From Chitinophaga pinensis (GTDB lineage Bacteria > Bacteroidota > Bacteroidia > Chitinophagales > CAMDFR01): DNA of 48,102 nucleotides. The position numbers and the translations under genes were made by a program. Every line of letters starts with the position of its first letter. Within the stretch, counting starts at the first letter, position 1. This document shows, one piece after another, positions 7,768 to 16,700 of this stretch. The DNA lies in contig CAMDFR010000018.1 of NCBI GenBank assembly GCA_945897725.1, positions 1-48,102 on the forward strand, in the 5' to 3' direction. The notes beneath the pieces are model-generated. The model did not search any database. It worked only from the letters and a program-made list of their open reading frames with translations, and was not told the origin of the DNA.

Positions 7768-9612
7768 ATGAGAATATCCTCTTTTTTATTATTCATCGCC
7801 GCAATGGTCAATGTATTTCTTTTGAAGGCAGAAGGAATAAAAGATAGCTTAAATTATAGCCAGTTGACTATCACTACGGCCTTTCCACGCATCGACCCGA
7901 TGATGACTCGCTTGGATAGTTTGACCACCTTTGCCTTTAGTAAAAAAAATGAATACTTTGGAAATGCTGCCACGGTAACGACACCATACAATCCAAATTA
8001 TTCTGATGAACAAATCAAAAAGAAATTAGCTCAAATTCCTGCTTTGTTTCCGATGTCTTTCAATAATGATGTAAAGACCTATATCAACTATTTTACACAA
8101 GTAAAAAGAGGCTATACCTCTAGAATGCTCGGCTTGGGTGATGTGTATTTCCCAATGTTTGAGGAGTACATCGATAAAATGAAATTGCCAACAGAGTTAA
8201 AATACCTTCCCATCATTGAATCTGCCTTTAATCCGGTTGCGCAATCTAGAGTAGGTGCCACTGGCATGTGGCAAATCATGTACAAAACGGGCAGAATGCT
8301 TGGTTTAGATATGAATTCTTACATCGACGAAAGAATGGATCCACGCTTATCTACTGAGGCTGGATTAGCCTATTTACAACAGTTATATGGAATTTATGGT
8401 GATTGGCAGTTGGCACTAGCAGCCTACAATGCAGGACCAGGAAACGTAAATAAAGCGATTGCCAACGCTGGCGGGGTTAAAAATTTCTGGGCTATCAAGC
8501 CTTTTCTTCCTATGGAAACACAAAACTATGTACCATCGTTTATTGGTGTAGTATATGCCATGACCTACCATGATGACTACAAAATCGCTGCCACCAAACC
8601 TATCTTTAATCCTACCTTTATCGATACGGTAATGATACAGGATAGAGTTTCTTTAGCACATATTTCGAGTATGATTGGTATTCCCAAAGAAGAAATTTCT
8701 TTTCTAAATCCTTCTTTAAAATTAGGCATCATTCCATCTTCTGAATTGGGTTTTGCACTGCGTCTGCCTATAGGCTATTTGGCACGATTCGAAAGCAAGA
8801 GAGCAGAAATCATCAACGATCCAACCATGATTATGGATCAACCATTAGCAAACTCTGGTCTAACCGAAGACATTTGGGTAACAGTTCCTAAAATTTTAAC
8901 GCACGTAGTAAAAAAAGGAGAAACACTAGCTTCTATTGCTAGAAAATATGCCGTGGATCTTACCGACATCAAAAAATGGAATAAACTAAAAACAACAAGT
9001 CTTCAATACGGTCAAAAATTAACCATCAAAAGTGAAACAACCAAAAAAGTAACGACTCCTGTTGCGTCTTCCACCGGTACTATAAATACGAATGGAACAT
9101 ACAGTCCACCAAAATCGTCAGTTGCGGTTGTAACTCCCCCAACACCACTAGCAAAAACAACCATAGAAACTTGGGAAAATGTTACAAGTACCAAATACCA
9201 TTATGTAAAAAGTGGTGAAACTTTAAGTGGTATTGCCGACAAGTACAATGTGAGTTTAAGTCAAATCAAAACATGGAATAAGCTAAGCAGTACTAAAATA
9301 TTAAAAGGTCAAAAATTAGCCATCAAAACAACAGAGAGAAAAAAGGTAATCAAAACAGTAGATGTACCAGCCGCTAGCACTCCTGTAGCTAAGTACAATG
9401 CGGATGATAATATGACACTTACGCCAGAAGAGTCTAAACATATGCCAAGCAATGGGATTAAGTACGCATTGCACACGGTTCAAAAAGGAGAAACACTCTC
9501 CACAATTACTGGCTTATATGCTGGCTCTTCAGAAGATGGAATCAAACAACTGAATAATTTAGCAAGTTCAGAATTGAAAGTTGGGGCTACCATCAAGATT
9601 CCATTACAATAA
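7768..9612 (+). CDS. mltD: Membrane-bound lytic murein transglycosylase D with three LysM domains
   Basis: A 614-residue exported enzyme that cleaves the MurNAc-GlcNAc bond of peptidoglycan without water, leaving 1,6-anhydro ends. Seen: an N-terminal signal sequence (MRISSFLLFIAAMVNVFLLKAEG), an SLT domain with the catalytic Glu151 in YLPIIESAFNP, the GATGMWQIM motif, and ALAAYNAGPGNVNKAI. Three LysM modules, each starting with a (K/S)GETL motif, follow at about 379-423, 477-520 and 567-613, separated by Thr/Pro/Ser-rich linkers. LysM domains bind glycan strands, and three is within the usual range for Bacteroidota MltD. I see no lipobox cysteine, so it may be periplasmic or anchored by an uncleaved signal. 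The 244-base upstream gap holds nothing I recognise. Confidence 0.94.
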   Translation: MRISSFLLFIAAMVNVFLLKAEGIKDSLNYSQLTITTAFPRIDPMMTRLDSLTTFAFSKKNEYFGNAATVTTPYNPNYSDEQIKKKLAQIPALFPMSFNNDVKTYINYFTQVKRGYTSRMLGLGDVYFPMFEEYIDKMKLPTELKYLPIIESAFNPVAQSRVGATGMWQIMYKTGRMLGLDMNSYIDERMDPRLSTEAGLAYLQQLYGIYGDWQLALAAYNAGPGNVNKAIANAGGVKNFWAIKPFLPMETQNYVPSFIGVVYAMTYHDDYKIAATKPIFNPTFIDTVMIQDRVSLAHISSMIGIPKEEISFLNPSLKLGIIPSSELGFALRLPIGYLARFESKRAEIINDPTMIMDQPLANSGLTEDIWVTVPKILTHVVKKGETLASIARKYAVDLTDIKKWNKLKTTSLQYGQKLTIKSETTKKVTTPVASSTGTINTNGTYSPPKSSVAVVTPPTPLAKTTIETWENVTSTKYHYVKSGETLSGIADKYNVSLSQIKTWNKLSSTKILKGQKLAIKTTERKKVIKTVDVPAASTPVAKYNADDNMTLTPEESKHMPSNGIKYALHTVQKGETLSTITGLYAGSSEDGIKQLNNLASSELKVGATIKIPLQ

Positions 9613-9617
9613 TTCCT

Positions 9618-9989
9618 TTAATCTTTCCAAGAGCTAAAATCATCAATGTTTCTGCGCTCTTTTTTGGTTGGTCTTCCCATTCCCTTATCTCTTTGCGCAA
9701 AGGCAGAAGGTATAAAATCTGAGGGATCTTCAGGTGGCGACAAATCCTCAAAGCAAGCTGCTGCAAGGCTAGCGTTCACTCGCTTCTCAATCAAGCTTAT
9801 CACCTTATAGATTTTCAAACCATGATTATGCCGGATATGAAGGACATCTCCAATCGATAGCATTTTGGATGCCTTTAAATGATTGCCATCTATCTTTACC
9901 TTTCCTCCATCACATGCTTCGCTCGCAAGGGTTCTTGACTTATACAATCTGATTGCCCATAACCATTTGTCTACTCTAACTTTCTCCAT
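9618..9989 (-). CDS. S4-domain RNA-binding protein, Hsp15 (HslR) type
   Basis: A 123-residue cytoplasmic protein with an S4 fold at the N-terminus: VRVDKWLWAIRLYKSRTLASEACDGGKVKIDG, ASKMLSIGDVLHI and a basic tail (GMGRPTKKERR). This arrangement is that of heat-shock protein Hsp15, which in E. coli binds free 50S subunits that carry a stalled nascent chain and helps recycle them. The C-terminal part is shorter and less basic than the E. coli protein, as is usual for Bacteroidota homologues. It converges with mltD, with only five bases between the stop codons. Confidence 0.85.
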   Translation of the reverse strand: MEKVRVDKWLWAIRLYKSRTLASEACDGGKVKIDGNHLKASKMLSIGDVLHIRHNHGLKIYKVISLIEKRVNASLAAACFEDLSPPEDPSDFIPSAFAQRDKGMGRPTKKERRNIDDFSSWKD

Positions 9990-10062
9990 ATTTATTTTTT
10001 ATAGATTTGAGCCCTTTCCATCATTTTGGTATTAAATTTGTATAAAATTACATAAAATTATT

Positions 10063-10578
10063 ATGAAATCTAAAGCAACAATATTTTTGATTTTCTTCTT
10101 CGTTTCAAACCTTCTCATGGCTCAAGATAAAATTAAATGGATGAGCATCGAAGAAGCTCAAACAGCGATGAAAAGCAAACCTAAAAAAATCATCATTGAT
10201 ACCTACACAGATTGGTGTGGCTGGTGCAAAAAAATGGATGCAACCACTTTTACAGATAAAAAAATCGTCGATTATATCAATGCTAATTACTATGCCGTAA
10301 AATTCAATGCCGAACAAAAAGAAGCCATTGTTTTCAATGGTAAAACTTATAAATTCGTTGATAATGGAGGCAAAGGATACCATGAATTGGCGAATTATCT
10401 TTTACAAGGAAGATTTAGTTACCCCACCACCGTGTATCTCGATGAAAAGCTGGCCTTGTTAACTCCAGTTCCAGGCTATTTGGAGCCTCTTCAGCTAGAT
10501 CCAATTCTTCATTATTTCGGAACGGGTGCCTACCTGAACATGGATTATGCTGCTTTTCAAAAAACCTATACCAAATAA
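10063..10578 (+). CDS. Exported thioredoxin-like protein with a CGWC active site
   Basis: A 171-residue protein with a signal peptide (MKSKATIFLIFFFVSNLLMAQ, cleavage probably after residue 20) and a thioredoxin-like core: IIIDTYTDWCGWCKKMDATTF with Cys52 and Cys55, and the cis-proline region FSYPTTVYLDE. CGWC and the following KKM are typical of the DUF255/thioredoxin_7-type periplasmic proteins of Bacteroidota. It probably acts in thiol-disulfide exchange in the periplasm; no partner is encoded next door. A copy of the dispersed two-hairpin repeat begins about 20 bases after its stop codon. Confidence 0.85.
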   Translation: MKSKATIFLIFFFVSNLLMAQDKIKWMSIEEAQTAMKSKPKKIIIDTYTDWCGWCKKMDATTFTDKKIVDYINANYYAVKFNAEQKEAIVFNGKTYKFVDNGGKGYHELANYLLQGRFSYPTTVYLDEKLALLTPVPGYLEPLQLDPILHYFGTGAYLNMDYAAFQKTYTK

Positions 10579-10599
10579 TTAAGTAGCTATTTCTTTGCT

Positions 10600-10710
10600 G
10601 TGCCCTGGCCTGGGAATATTGCTAACAAAAATTCTAAATAGTATCGCCAGGTCGGGCTTTCTGCAGTACCCCGATGCTTATCGGGGGTACTGCTGCCAAT
10701 CCCTCACAGA
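10600..10710 (+). repeat. Two-hairpin dispersed repeat, copy B
   Basis: The best folded copy. Stem 1 pairs CCTGGC (10604-10609) with GCCAGG (10646-10651). The linker reads GGTCGGGCTTTCTGCAGTAC. Stem 2 pairs 10663-10675 (GCAGTACCCCGAT) with 10680-10693 over a GCTT loop with one bulged G. The tail is CCAATCCCTCACAG. The linker and tail match the minus-strand reading of copy A almost base for base, while the stem-1 sequence is unrelated, as expected if pairing rather than sequence is conserved. Confidence 0.7.
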
Positions 10711-10796
10711 AATATTGGTCCATCTCAAAAAATGAACCTTGGTAGCTGCTCTGTACTCCATTCTAAACGGTATATCATTTTATTTACAAGATTTTA

Positions 10797-10826
10797 TTTG
10801 TATTCCTAAAATAATTAGTAATTTTA
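10797..10826 (+). promoter_or_regulatory. Candidate promoter of the XRE-S24 regulator gene
   Basis: TTTG (10797-10800), an 18-base spacer and TAATTTTA (10819-10826, one mismatch to TAnnTTTG) fit the Bacteroidota promoter pattern. The start of transcription would fall close to 10832, about ten bases before the ATG at 10842. Confidence 0.4.
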
Positions 10827-10836
10827 TGCAAAATTA
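10819..10836. promoter_or_regulatory. Candidate operator: perfect 7-bp inverted repeat over the -7 box
   Basis: TAATTTT (10819-10825), spacer ATGC, AAAATTA (10830-10836). The palindrome sits exactly on the predicted -7 box and start site of the gene for a helix-turn-helix repressor, where an autoregulatory operator would be expected. The function is inferred; A/T palindromes of this length also occur by chance in AT-rich DNA. Confidence 0.4.
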
Positions 10837-10841
10837 ATAGC

Positions 10842-11612
10842 ATGGAATTTATTCATTCAAACCTCAAATTTTTACGAAAAAAAGCAGGTTTTACGCAAGA
10901 AGAAATGGCTGAAAAGCTTAACATAAAAAGGTCTTTACTTGGTGCCTATGAAGAAGGACGGGCAAAACCTAACTATGAAGTCTTACTGATGATTACTAAA
11001 GTATTTAGTGTAAATGTCGAAAATTTAATCACAAAGAATATAGAATCACTCAAAAATAGTAAAATAGCGGAACAAAAAATGAAGATCCTTTCTATCACAG
11101 TGGATAAGGAAGGAAATGAAAATATTGAGCTAGTGCCAGCTAAAGCAGCTGCAGGCTACCTAAATGGATATGCCGACCCAGAATACATTCAGGAATTGAC
11201 TAGATTCAGTTTGCCCTTTCTCGCAAAAAGCACGTATAGGGCCTTTGAAATTAAAGGAGACTCTATGCATCCCTTACCAAGTGGTTCTTTAGTGGTAGCC
11301 GAATATGTAGAAAAGGTGAGCGATATAAAAGATGGACAAACCTACGTTATTGTTTCTAAAAATGAAGGAATCGTCTACAAGAGAATATTCAATAAAATTG
11401 ACGAGGAAGGCATTTTGGTCCTTCGATCAGACAATCTCGCTTACGAACCATACTACATCAAGGTAGAAGAGGTTCTAGAAATATGGAAAGCAGTGCTGCA
11501 TCTCAGTTATGCTAACAAAGGAAGCGAGGGTTCTTTCAATGATATTGTACTACTCATGCAGGACATGAAACAGGAAATAGAATCATTAAAAAACAAAAAC
11601 AATCTTAACTAA
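10842..11612 (+). CDS. XRE-family repressor with a LexA/CI-like S24 autoprotease domain
   Basis: A 256-residue regulator. Residues about 5-62 form a helix-turn-helix of the Cro/C1 type (LKFLRKKAGFTQEEMAEKLNIKRSLLGAYEEGR). Residues about 98-225 form an S24 domain: a candidate cleavage site Ala104-Gly105 in KAAAGYLNG, the nucleophile Ser141 in KGDSMHP and the general base Lys180 in GIVYKRI. All three elements needed for RecA-stimulated self-cleavage in LexA and lambda CI are present. No phage genes, recA or umuDC lie nearby, so it is more likely a chromosomal stress regulator than a prophage remnant. Many Bacteroidota lack classical LexA, and proteins of this type are common in the phylum. The palindrome at 10819-10836 suggests autorepression. 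Its last codons overlap the terminator hairpin shared with slyD. Confidence 0.88.
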   Translation: MEFIHSNLKFLRKKAGFTQEEMAEKLNIKRSLLGAYEEGRAKPNYEVLLMITKVFSVNVENLITKNIESLKNSKIAEQKMKILSITVDKEGNENIELVPAKAAAGYLNGYADPEYIQELTRFSLPFLAKSTYRAFEIKGDSMHPLPSGSLVVAEYVEKVSDIKDGQTYVIVSKNEGIVYKRIFNKIDEEGILVLRSDNLAYEPYYIKVEEVLEIWKAVLHLSYANKGSEGSFNDIVLLMQDMKQEIESLKNKNNLN

Positions 11613-11644
11613 TGAGCCAACAGTTGCTCCAGGAGTTAAGATTG
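11586..11644 (-). terminator. Rho-independent terminator for the SlyD-like gene, embedded in the end of the XRE-S24 gene
   Basis: CAATCTTAACT (11600-11610) pairs with AGTTAAGATTG (11634-11644), and an inner GAGC/GCTC stem (11614-11617 with 11626-11629) extends the hairpin. On the minus strand it is followed by GTTTTTGTTTTTTAA, a strong T-tract. That tract and the left arm lie within the last codons of the convergent XRE-S24 gene. Confidence 0.75.
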
Positions 11645-11671
11645 TCTATTCATTATTTGTGATGCTGTCGT

Positions 11672-12184
11672 TTAGTGTTGATGTCCCCCTTCTCCATGTA
11701 CATGACCATGGTCAAGTTCTTCAGGACTTGCTTCTCTGATCCCACTAATCGTACCAGTAAAATGTAAGTTCTTCCCAGCCATCGGATGATTAAAATCCAT
11801 TGTAATGCTTTCTAGGCCAACATTTACAACTAAGCCCTGATGTTGATGACCAGCATTATCCATCATTGGAACATAATTACCCACCTTTATTAGCTCGGCA
11901 TCAAATTTACCCGCTTCATCTAAAAAAATTCCAATGGGCAATGTTGCCACCTTATCTTCTTCCATCGGACCATAACCCTCTTCTGCATTCAAAACAAAGT
12001 CAAAGGCATCACCTATAGATTTACCCCACAGATTCTTTTCAAACTCTGGTAATAAATTGCCAATTCCACTGATAAATACCAATGGATTTTGTTCATTCGT
12101 TTTCTCCATAAAAGTCTCCGTGGCATCATCATTCACCACAGAAAGTGAATATTGCAAGGACACTACCTTATTTGCATCTATCAT
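11672..12184 (-). CDS. slyD: FKBP-type peptidyl-prolyl cis-trans isomerase, SlyD type
   Basis: A 170-residue protein with the SlyD layout: a split FKBP domain (VVSLQYSLSV, then GNLLPEFEKNLWGKSIGDAFDFVLNAEEGYG), an inserted IF domain (about 78-130) and the return strand MDFNHPMAGKNLHFTGTI. The motif FNHPMAGK is diagnostic of SlyD. It ends in a His-rich tail (HGHVHGEGGHQH), shorter than in E. coli but consistent with Ni or Zn binding. It isomerises X-Pro bonds and acts as a chaperone in the cytoplasm. The gene is probably monocistronic, with the terminator at 11586-11644; the OsmC-like gene upstream is on the same strand, 68 bases away. Confidence 0.92.
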   Translation of the reverse strand: MIDANKVVSLQYSLSVVNDDATETFMEKTNEQNPLVFISGIGNLLPEFEKNLWGKSIGDAFDFVLNAEEGYGPMEEDKVATLPIGIFLDEAGKFDAELIKVGNYVPMMDNAGHQHQGLVVNVGLESITMDFNHPMAGKNLHFTGTISGIREASPEELDHGHVHGEGGHQH

Positions 12185-12252
12185 GATTTTCTAATTTAAT
12201 GATTTAAAAAAGGGCAAGAATACGAATAAATTTAATATTCAACACAAGTACC

Positions 12253-12663
12253 TTAGAAAATAAATTCGACTATTTTTTCAATTTCGGGATGCAAACTATG
12301 ATACACTGGACAGGTCATTGCCGTTCGACGCAAAAGCTCTCGATTTTTTTCATCCGCCATGCCTTCAGTTTGAGGAAAATGAATGGTAACATGGATGGCA
12401 CCAATTCGTCTTGGTGCTGCAATCATCACTTTGGTCACTTCCGCCTTGGTACTTTTCAAATCGATGTTCATCTCCTTAGCCTTAATGCCCATGACGGTGA
12501 GCATGCAGGAGGCTAATGAAGTCGCCATTAAATCTGTGGGAGAAAAAGCTTCACCATTTCCTTGATTATCTTTTGGAGCATCCGTTATAATTTGACTTCC
12601 AGAATCAAGATGCGTGCATATGGTCCTTAAATTTCCATGGTATAATACTGTAGATGTTGTCAT
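12253..12663 (-). CDS. OsmC/Ohr-family protein
   Basis: I take the ATG at 12661-12663 as the start, giving 136 residues from MTTSTVLYHGNLRT; an in-frame ATG at 12690 would add a Lys/Asn-rich nonapeptide not found in the family. The two redox cysteines are present: Cys53 in TSLASCMLTVMG and Cys118 in TAMTCPVYHSL. Other family marks are AFSPTDLMATSLASC and the C-terminal VEFIF. OsmC and Ohr reduce organic hydroperoxides through these cysteines; this protein matches the YhfA-like/OsmC branch more than Ohr, so the substrate is uncertain. Cytoplasmic. It is divergent from the exported protein gene at 12776. Confidence 0.88.
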   Translation of the reverse strand: MTTSTVLYHGNLRTICTHLDSGSQIITDAPKDNQGNGEAFSPTDLMATSLASCMLTVMGIKAKEMNIDLKSTKAEVTKVMIAAPRRIGAIHVTIHFPQTEGMADEKNRELLRRTAMTCPVYHSLHPEIEKIVEFIF

Positions 12664-12739
12664 TTTTTTTTGATTTATTAAACTTTTCAAATATAGAATT
12701 TGTTGTGTTAAAAGTTGGAATTATTATGGTGACAATAGC

Positions 12740-12768
12740 TTTGAATTGACTAAAATTTCTTATGTTTG
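12740..12768 (+). promoter_or_regulatory. Promoter with perfect -33/-7 boxes, nearly leaderless gene
   Basis: TTTG (12740-12743), 17-base spacer, TATGTTTG (12761-12768, a perfect TAnnTTTG). The start of transcription would fall at about 12773, two to three bases before the ATG at 12776. This supports that start over the in-frame ATG at 12746, which lies inside the promoter. Confidence 0.5.
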
Positions 12769-12775
12769 TATAGTG

Positions 12776-13558
12776 ATGAAAAAACAACTCCTTTTCTCTC
12801 TTTTCCTTTTTGCTTTCAACTTTTCTTTGCTTGCTCAAAAAGCCAATGAGATAAAGTTCAAGAAAGAAAAGGAAATCTTATATTTTCATGAGGCTAGCGG
12901 AGGACTGCGAATCCATACGAATGCTATAGGTGGATTTATTGAGAAAGGATGGATCAAAAACATCCACAACAAAAAGATTTTACAGTTAGAATTTTCTTAT
13001 TTTTTCTCGCCGAATCAAAAAAGGCAACAAGGAAATTCTCCCAATAAAAATGTATTGAATGGCTATGTATATGGCAAACAAAACGACTTCTTTTCTTTTC
13101 AATTAAATTATGGATATAGAAAGACCATTGCCGAAAAAGCACAGCAAAGTGGTGGAGTCGCCCTCTATTTTGTATATATGGTTGGTATAAGTGTAGGCTT
13201 TGAAAAACCATACTATTTGACGCTTAAAGATCCTGACGATGCAAGCAAAACGGTGATTGAAAAATATAGCGCCAGCAATGCTGACCGATTTTTAGATAAC
13301 TCTCCCACCAATCCACAGATTGCAGGCTATGCAGGTATTCGATATGGCTTTAAAGACATGAAAGTATTACCAGGTGGGCATTTAAAAATAGGCTTACACT
13401 TTGATTGGGCTAGTCAGGATAAATTTATTAGAGGTTTGGAACTTGGGCTAAGTTCTAACGTTTATTATAGAAATGTTAACATGATGATTCGCAATGATAA
13501 TAAACCATTTTTGCTCAATGCCTATCTTAGTTTTCAATTAGGCAAAAGATGGAGTTAA
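12776..13558 (+). CDS. Exported protein of unknown function, probable outer-membrane beta-barrel
   Basis: A 260-residue protein starting MKKQLLFSLFLFAFNFSLLAQ, a clear signal peptide with cleavage near AQ/KA. After it come alternating strands of the type found in small outer-membrane barrels (SGGLRIHTNAIGGFIEKGW, KILQLEFSYFF, FFSFQLNYGYRKTI, GVALYFVYMVGISVGFEKPYYLTL) and a C-terminal LNAYLSFQLGKRWS. I do not recognise a named family with certainty; proteins of this kind are widespread in Bacteroidota and unstudied. The start is supported by the promoter at 12740-12768. No partner gene is evident: the neighbours are a divergent OsmC gene and the Asp-box protein 146 bases downstream. Confidence 0.72.
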   Translation: MKKQLLFSLFLFAFNFSLLAQKANEIKFKKEKEILYFHEASGGLRIHTNAIGGFIEKGWIKNIHNKKILQLEFSYFFSPNQKRQQGNSPNKNVLNGYVYGKQNDFFSFQLNYGYRKTIAEKAQQSGGVALYFVYMVGISVGFEKPYYLTLKDPDDASKTVIEKYSASNADRFLDNSPTNPQIAGYAGIRYGFKDMKVLPGGHLKIGLHFDWASQDKFIRGLELGLSSNVYYRNVNMMIRNDNKPFLLNAYLSFQLGKRWS

Positions 13559-13704
13559 ATCCTTATTTCCACGGAAATATGCATATCAAAGAATGCATTA
13601 CGTGAAATTTGACAATGACGTGACAATTTTTATTTATTATAACAACTAAAGTTCAATATATTTGCTATTACAAAACAATAATATTAATTTAATATACTAA
13701 TCAT

Positions 13705-16700
13705 ATGAAAAAAAGTACTTTATTATTCTCTTTAGGATTCGCTGGAGCTTTATTCTTCTGTGGATCATTTATGCTGAAGACAATGACTAAAACAGATGCT
13801 AGAAAGGAGCACAAAACGGAAGCACAGATTGCTGAAGAATATGTAAAATTAAGCAACTTCTTTCATACCAACATGGAAACAGGAAGGGTAGATTTTATGG
13901 ATTATATGAATGCTGTAAAACAAGCCCAAGCGCTCAGAACTATGGGTAGTAGAGCTGGCTCTCTGAATCTAAATTGGGAAGAAATGGGTCCAGATAATGT
14001 TGGAGGAAGAACCAGATCTGTTCTAGTAGACAAACAAAATACTAATTTAATTTTTGCTGGTGCAGCATCAGGTGGACTATGGACGAGTGAAGATGGTGGC
14101 GACAATTGGAAGCTTAGCACCGCTTGGAGAGACGCTGCAGGTGGAGGTATATTTAACTCAATTATGTCTATTACCCAATCTAATGATGGAACCCTGTATA
14201 TTGGCACTGGTGAAGGTTTTGCAGGATCAGCACCTGGCAATGGTGTGTATAAATCAACTGACCATGGTGCTACATGGACACATTTAGCATCTACAGATAT
14301 CATCAATCCGCTTAATCCTAACTTTGGTGAAAGATGGTCTGTGGTAAATAAAGTTTCAGTGAGCCCAACAGATGCGAATCACGTATTTGCTGCTCTTGCT
14401 AATTACGGCTTAGTTGAGTCTAAAGATGGAGGAGCAACTTGGGCAAAACCAGCGGCAATTTCATCAAACAACAATAGTGGTGATGTTTGCTTTGGTATAG
14501 ATGATAATTTGGTGTATGCTGTTATCAACGGAAATAAAGTTTGGAGATCAAATGACGGTGGCGTTACTTGGACCAATTTGACGGCTAGTGCTCCACTAAG
14601 TTTGTATCTATCTCCTGCTTCTAGAACACAAATAGCGATTGCACCTTCTGATAACAATTATGTTTATCTTTCAGCAAACGGACCTGGCGCAGGTTGTTTA
14701 ACAGGTGTGTTCAGAACAACAGATGGTGGTATTTCATGGTCAACATTATTATCCGGTGGTTCTACTACAGATCCATTTGCTCAACCTGGTGGAGGTTCAG
14801 GCTGTCAAGGTTTTTATGATCACGCTATTGCTGTTGTTCCTAATGATAGAACTAAAATCTATATTGCTGGAATCACTTTATGGTCATACTCTGAAGGGCT
14901 AAGCTGGAAACGTTCTGATAAATTAGGTACAGAAGGAGCTAGTTATGATAGTCCTCATTACATCCATGCAGATAAGCATTGTATCGTGTTTGATCCAACA
15001 AATCCTGAAAGAATGTTCGTAGGGCATGATGGTGGTGTTTCTAGAACGATTAATGCAAATAGTGGTTTCCCAACTCCAGTGTTTAAATCAATAGATAAAA
15101 ATTATAGTGTTACCCAGTTTTATGCCATGGGCGCTGGCCGCAAAGGGGATATGATTGCAGGTTCACAGGATAATGGAACCAGTTATATCGATTTCAATGG
15201 TAATACTTCTAAAGCTCGCAAAGAGTCTAGAGGAGGAGATGGTTTCTTTTGCGATATTTCACACTTAGTATCTACCGTCATGTTTGCATCTGTATACACC
15301 GGCGATATGGAAAGAAGTGGTAATAAAGGTTCTTCTTATGCTACCTTCTTCGATAATAATATTGATAATGATGGTGATGGTGAACCAGGTACCAACCCTG
15401 GTGGTTCAGCGTTTAGAACCTTTGGTTTACTTGCTGAAACAGAGGATGCTGTTACTTCTACCAAACAATCTAAATACGTCAATTATATTTCTACCTATAA
15501 AAATAGTACATCGGCCCCTATTCTTTCGGGAAGTGTTGTTGTAGTTACAAATCCGGCAGGTGTTAAATTTAATTATACGCTACCTAGTGATTTGGCACCA
15601 GACTCAATAGCCATTATTGCTCAAAGCATCGCTTCTGGATCGGAAATTTCTATAACAAGTGCTACAGGAACTACTTTCCTCCACACCTTAGTAAGTACTT
15701 TGGCAGCAGGTGATAGTATTTTCATTACAGACAGATTAGAATCTAGATTTTTCTTAGGTACGAATGCAGGTCTATTCACTGGTTCTGGAAGAGTAGGCTT
15801 ATGGGTATGTACCAATCCACTCAATGTTTCACAATCTCCTAGATGGTTTCCAATACCTGGTATCTCTGGAGAAGTTTATGCATTGGCTCAATCAGCAGAT
15901 GCTAACGTAATGTATGCTTCAAGTGGTTCTACCCTATGGAGAATCTCAGGATTTAATACTGCCACTTATAACTATGCTCCTGCCCTAAGCTCTGGAGTAC
16001 CTGGATCAAGCATCAGCGGTTTGACTGTAACGGCTTGTTCTGTTCCCACGTCTCGTTGGATTTCAGGAATCGCTGTAGATCCAAATGATGATCGTCACGT
16101 CGTACTTGCTCGACTTGGATATAGCACTGCTGGTGGTAATGTTGTAAAATCAACTGATGGTATCAATTTCACTGATATTTCTGGAAGTTTACCTAATATG
16201 CCAGCCTACGATGTTGTGATTGATGCAAGCAATAGAGATAATTACATTATAGGTACTGAATTAGGATTCTGGACTAGTAGTGATGGCGGAACCAATTGGG
16301 TAGAAGAAAACAATGGTGTTGGATGGGTTCCGGTTTATAGATTGAGACAATTACCACTTTATGAAAAAGGATGTATGGTTATTTATGCAGGTACTTTTGG
16401 AAGAGGAATGTGGAGAACAACTACCAGAACGAATGTTGGTTGTAAAACAAATGTAGGCATCGAAGAAAGAGCACAAACAGCGCTAAGTCCTACAGCAACT
16501 TTGAGCATCTTCCCTAATCCATTAACAGATAATGGAAATGTTTCTTTCGATTTAAATGAAGCATCCAAAGTGGATATTAGCGTGTTTAGTCTCACTGGAA
16601 GATTAATTTCTAAACAAACCATCAATGGTTTTGCTGGAAAGAATACTGCTGAATTCAACATGGAAAATCAGGCAGCGGGAAGTTATATCATTGCAGTGAA

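Noticed and set aside
13564..13579. TATTTCC-AC-GGAAATA palindrome after the exported protein gene
   Set aside because: The 2-base loop and lack of a T-tract make it a poor terminator; too short to call an operator without other evidence.
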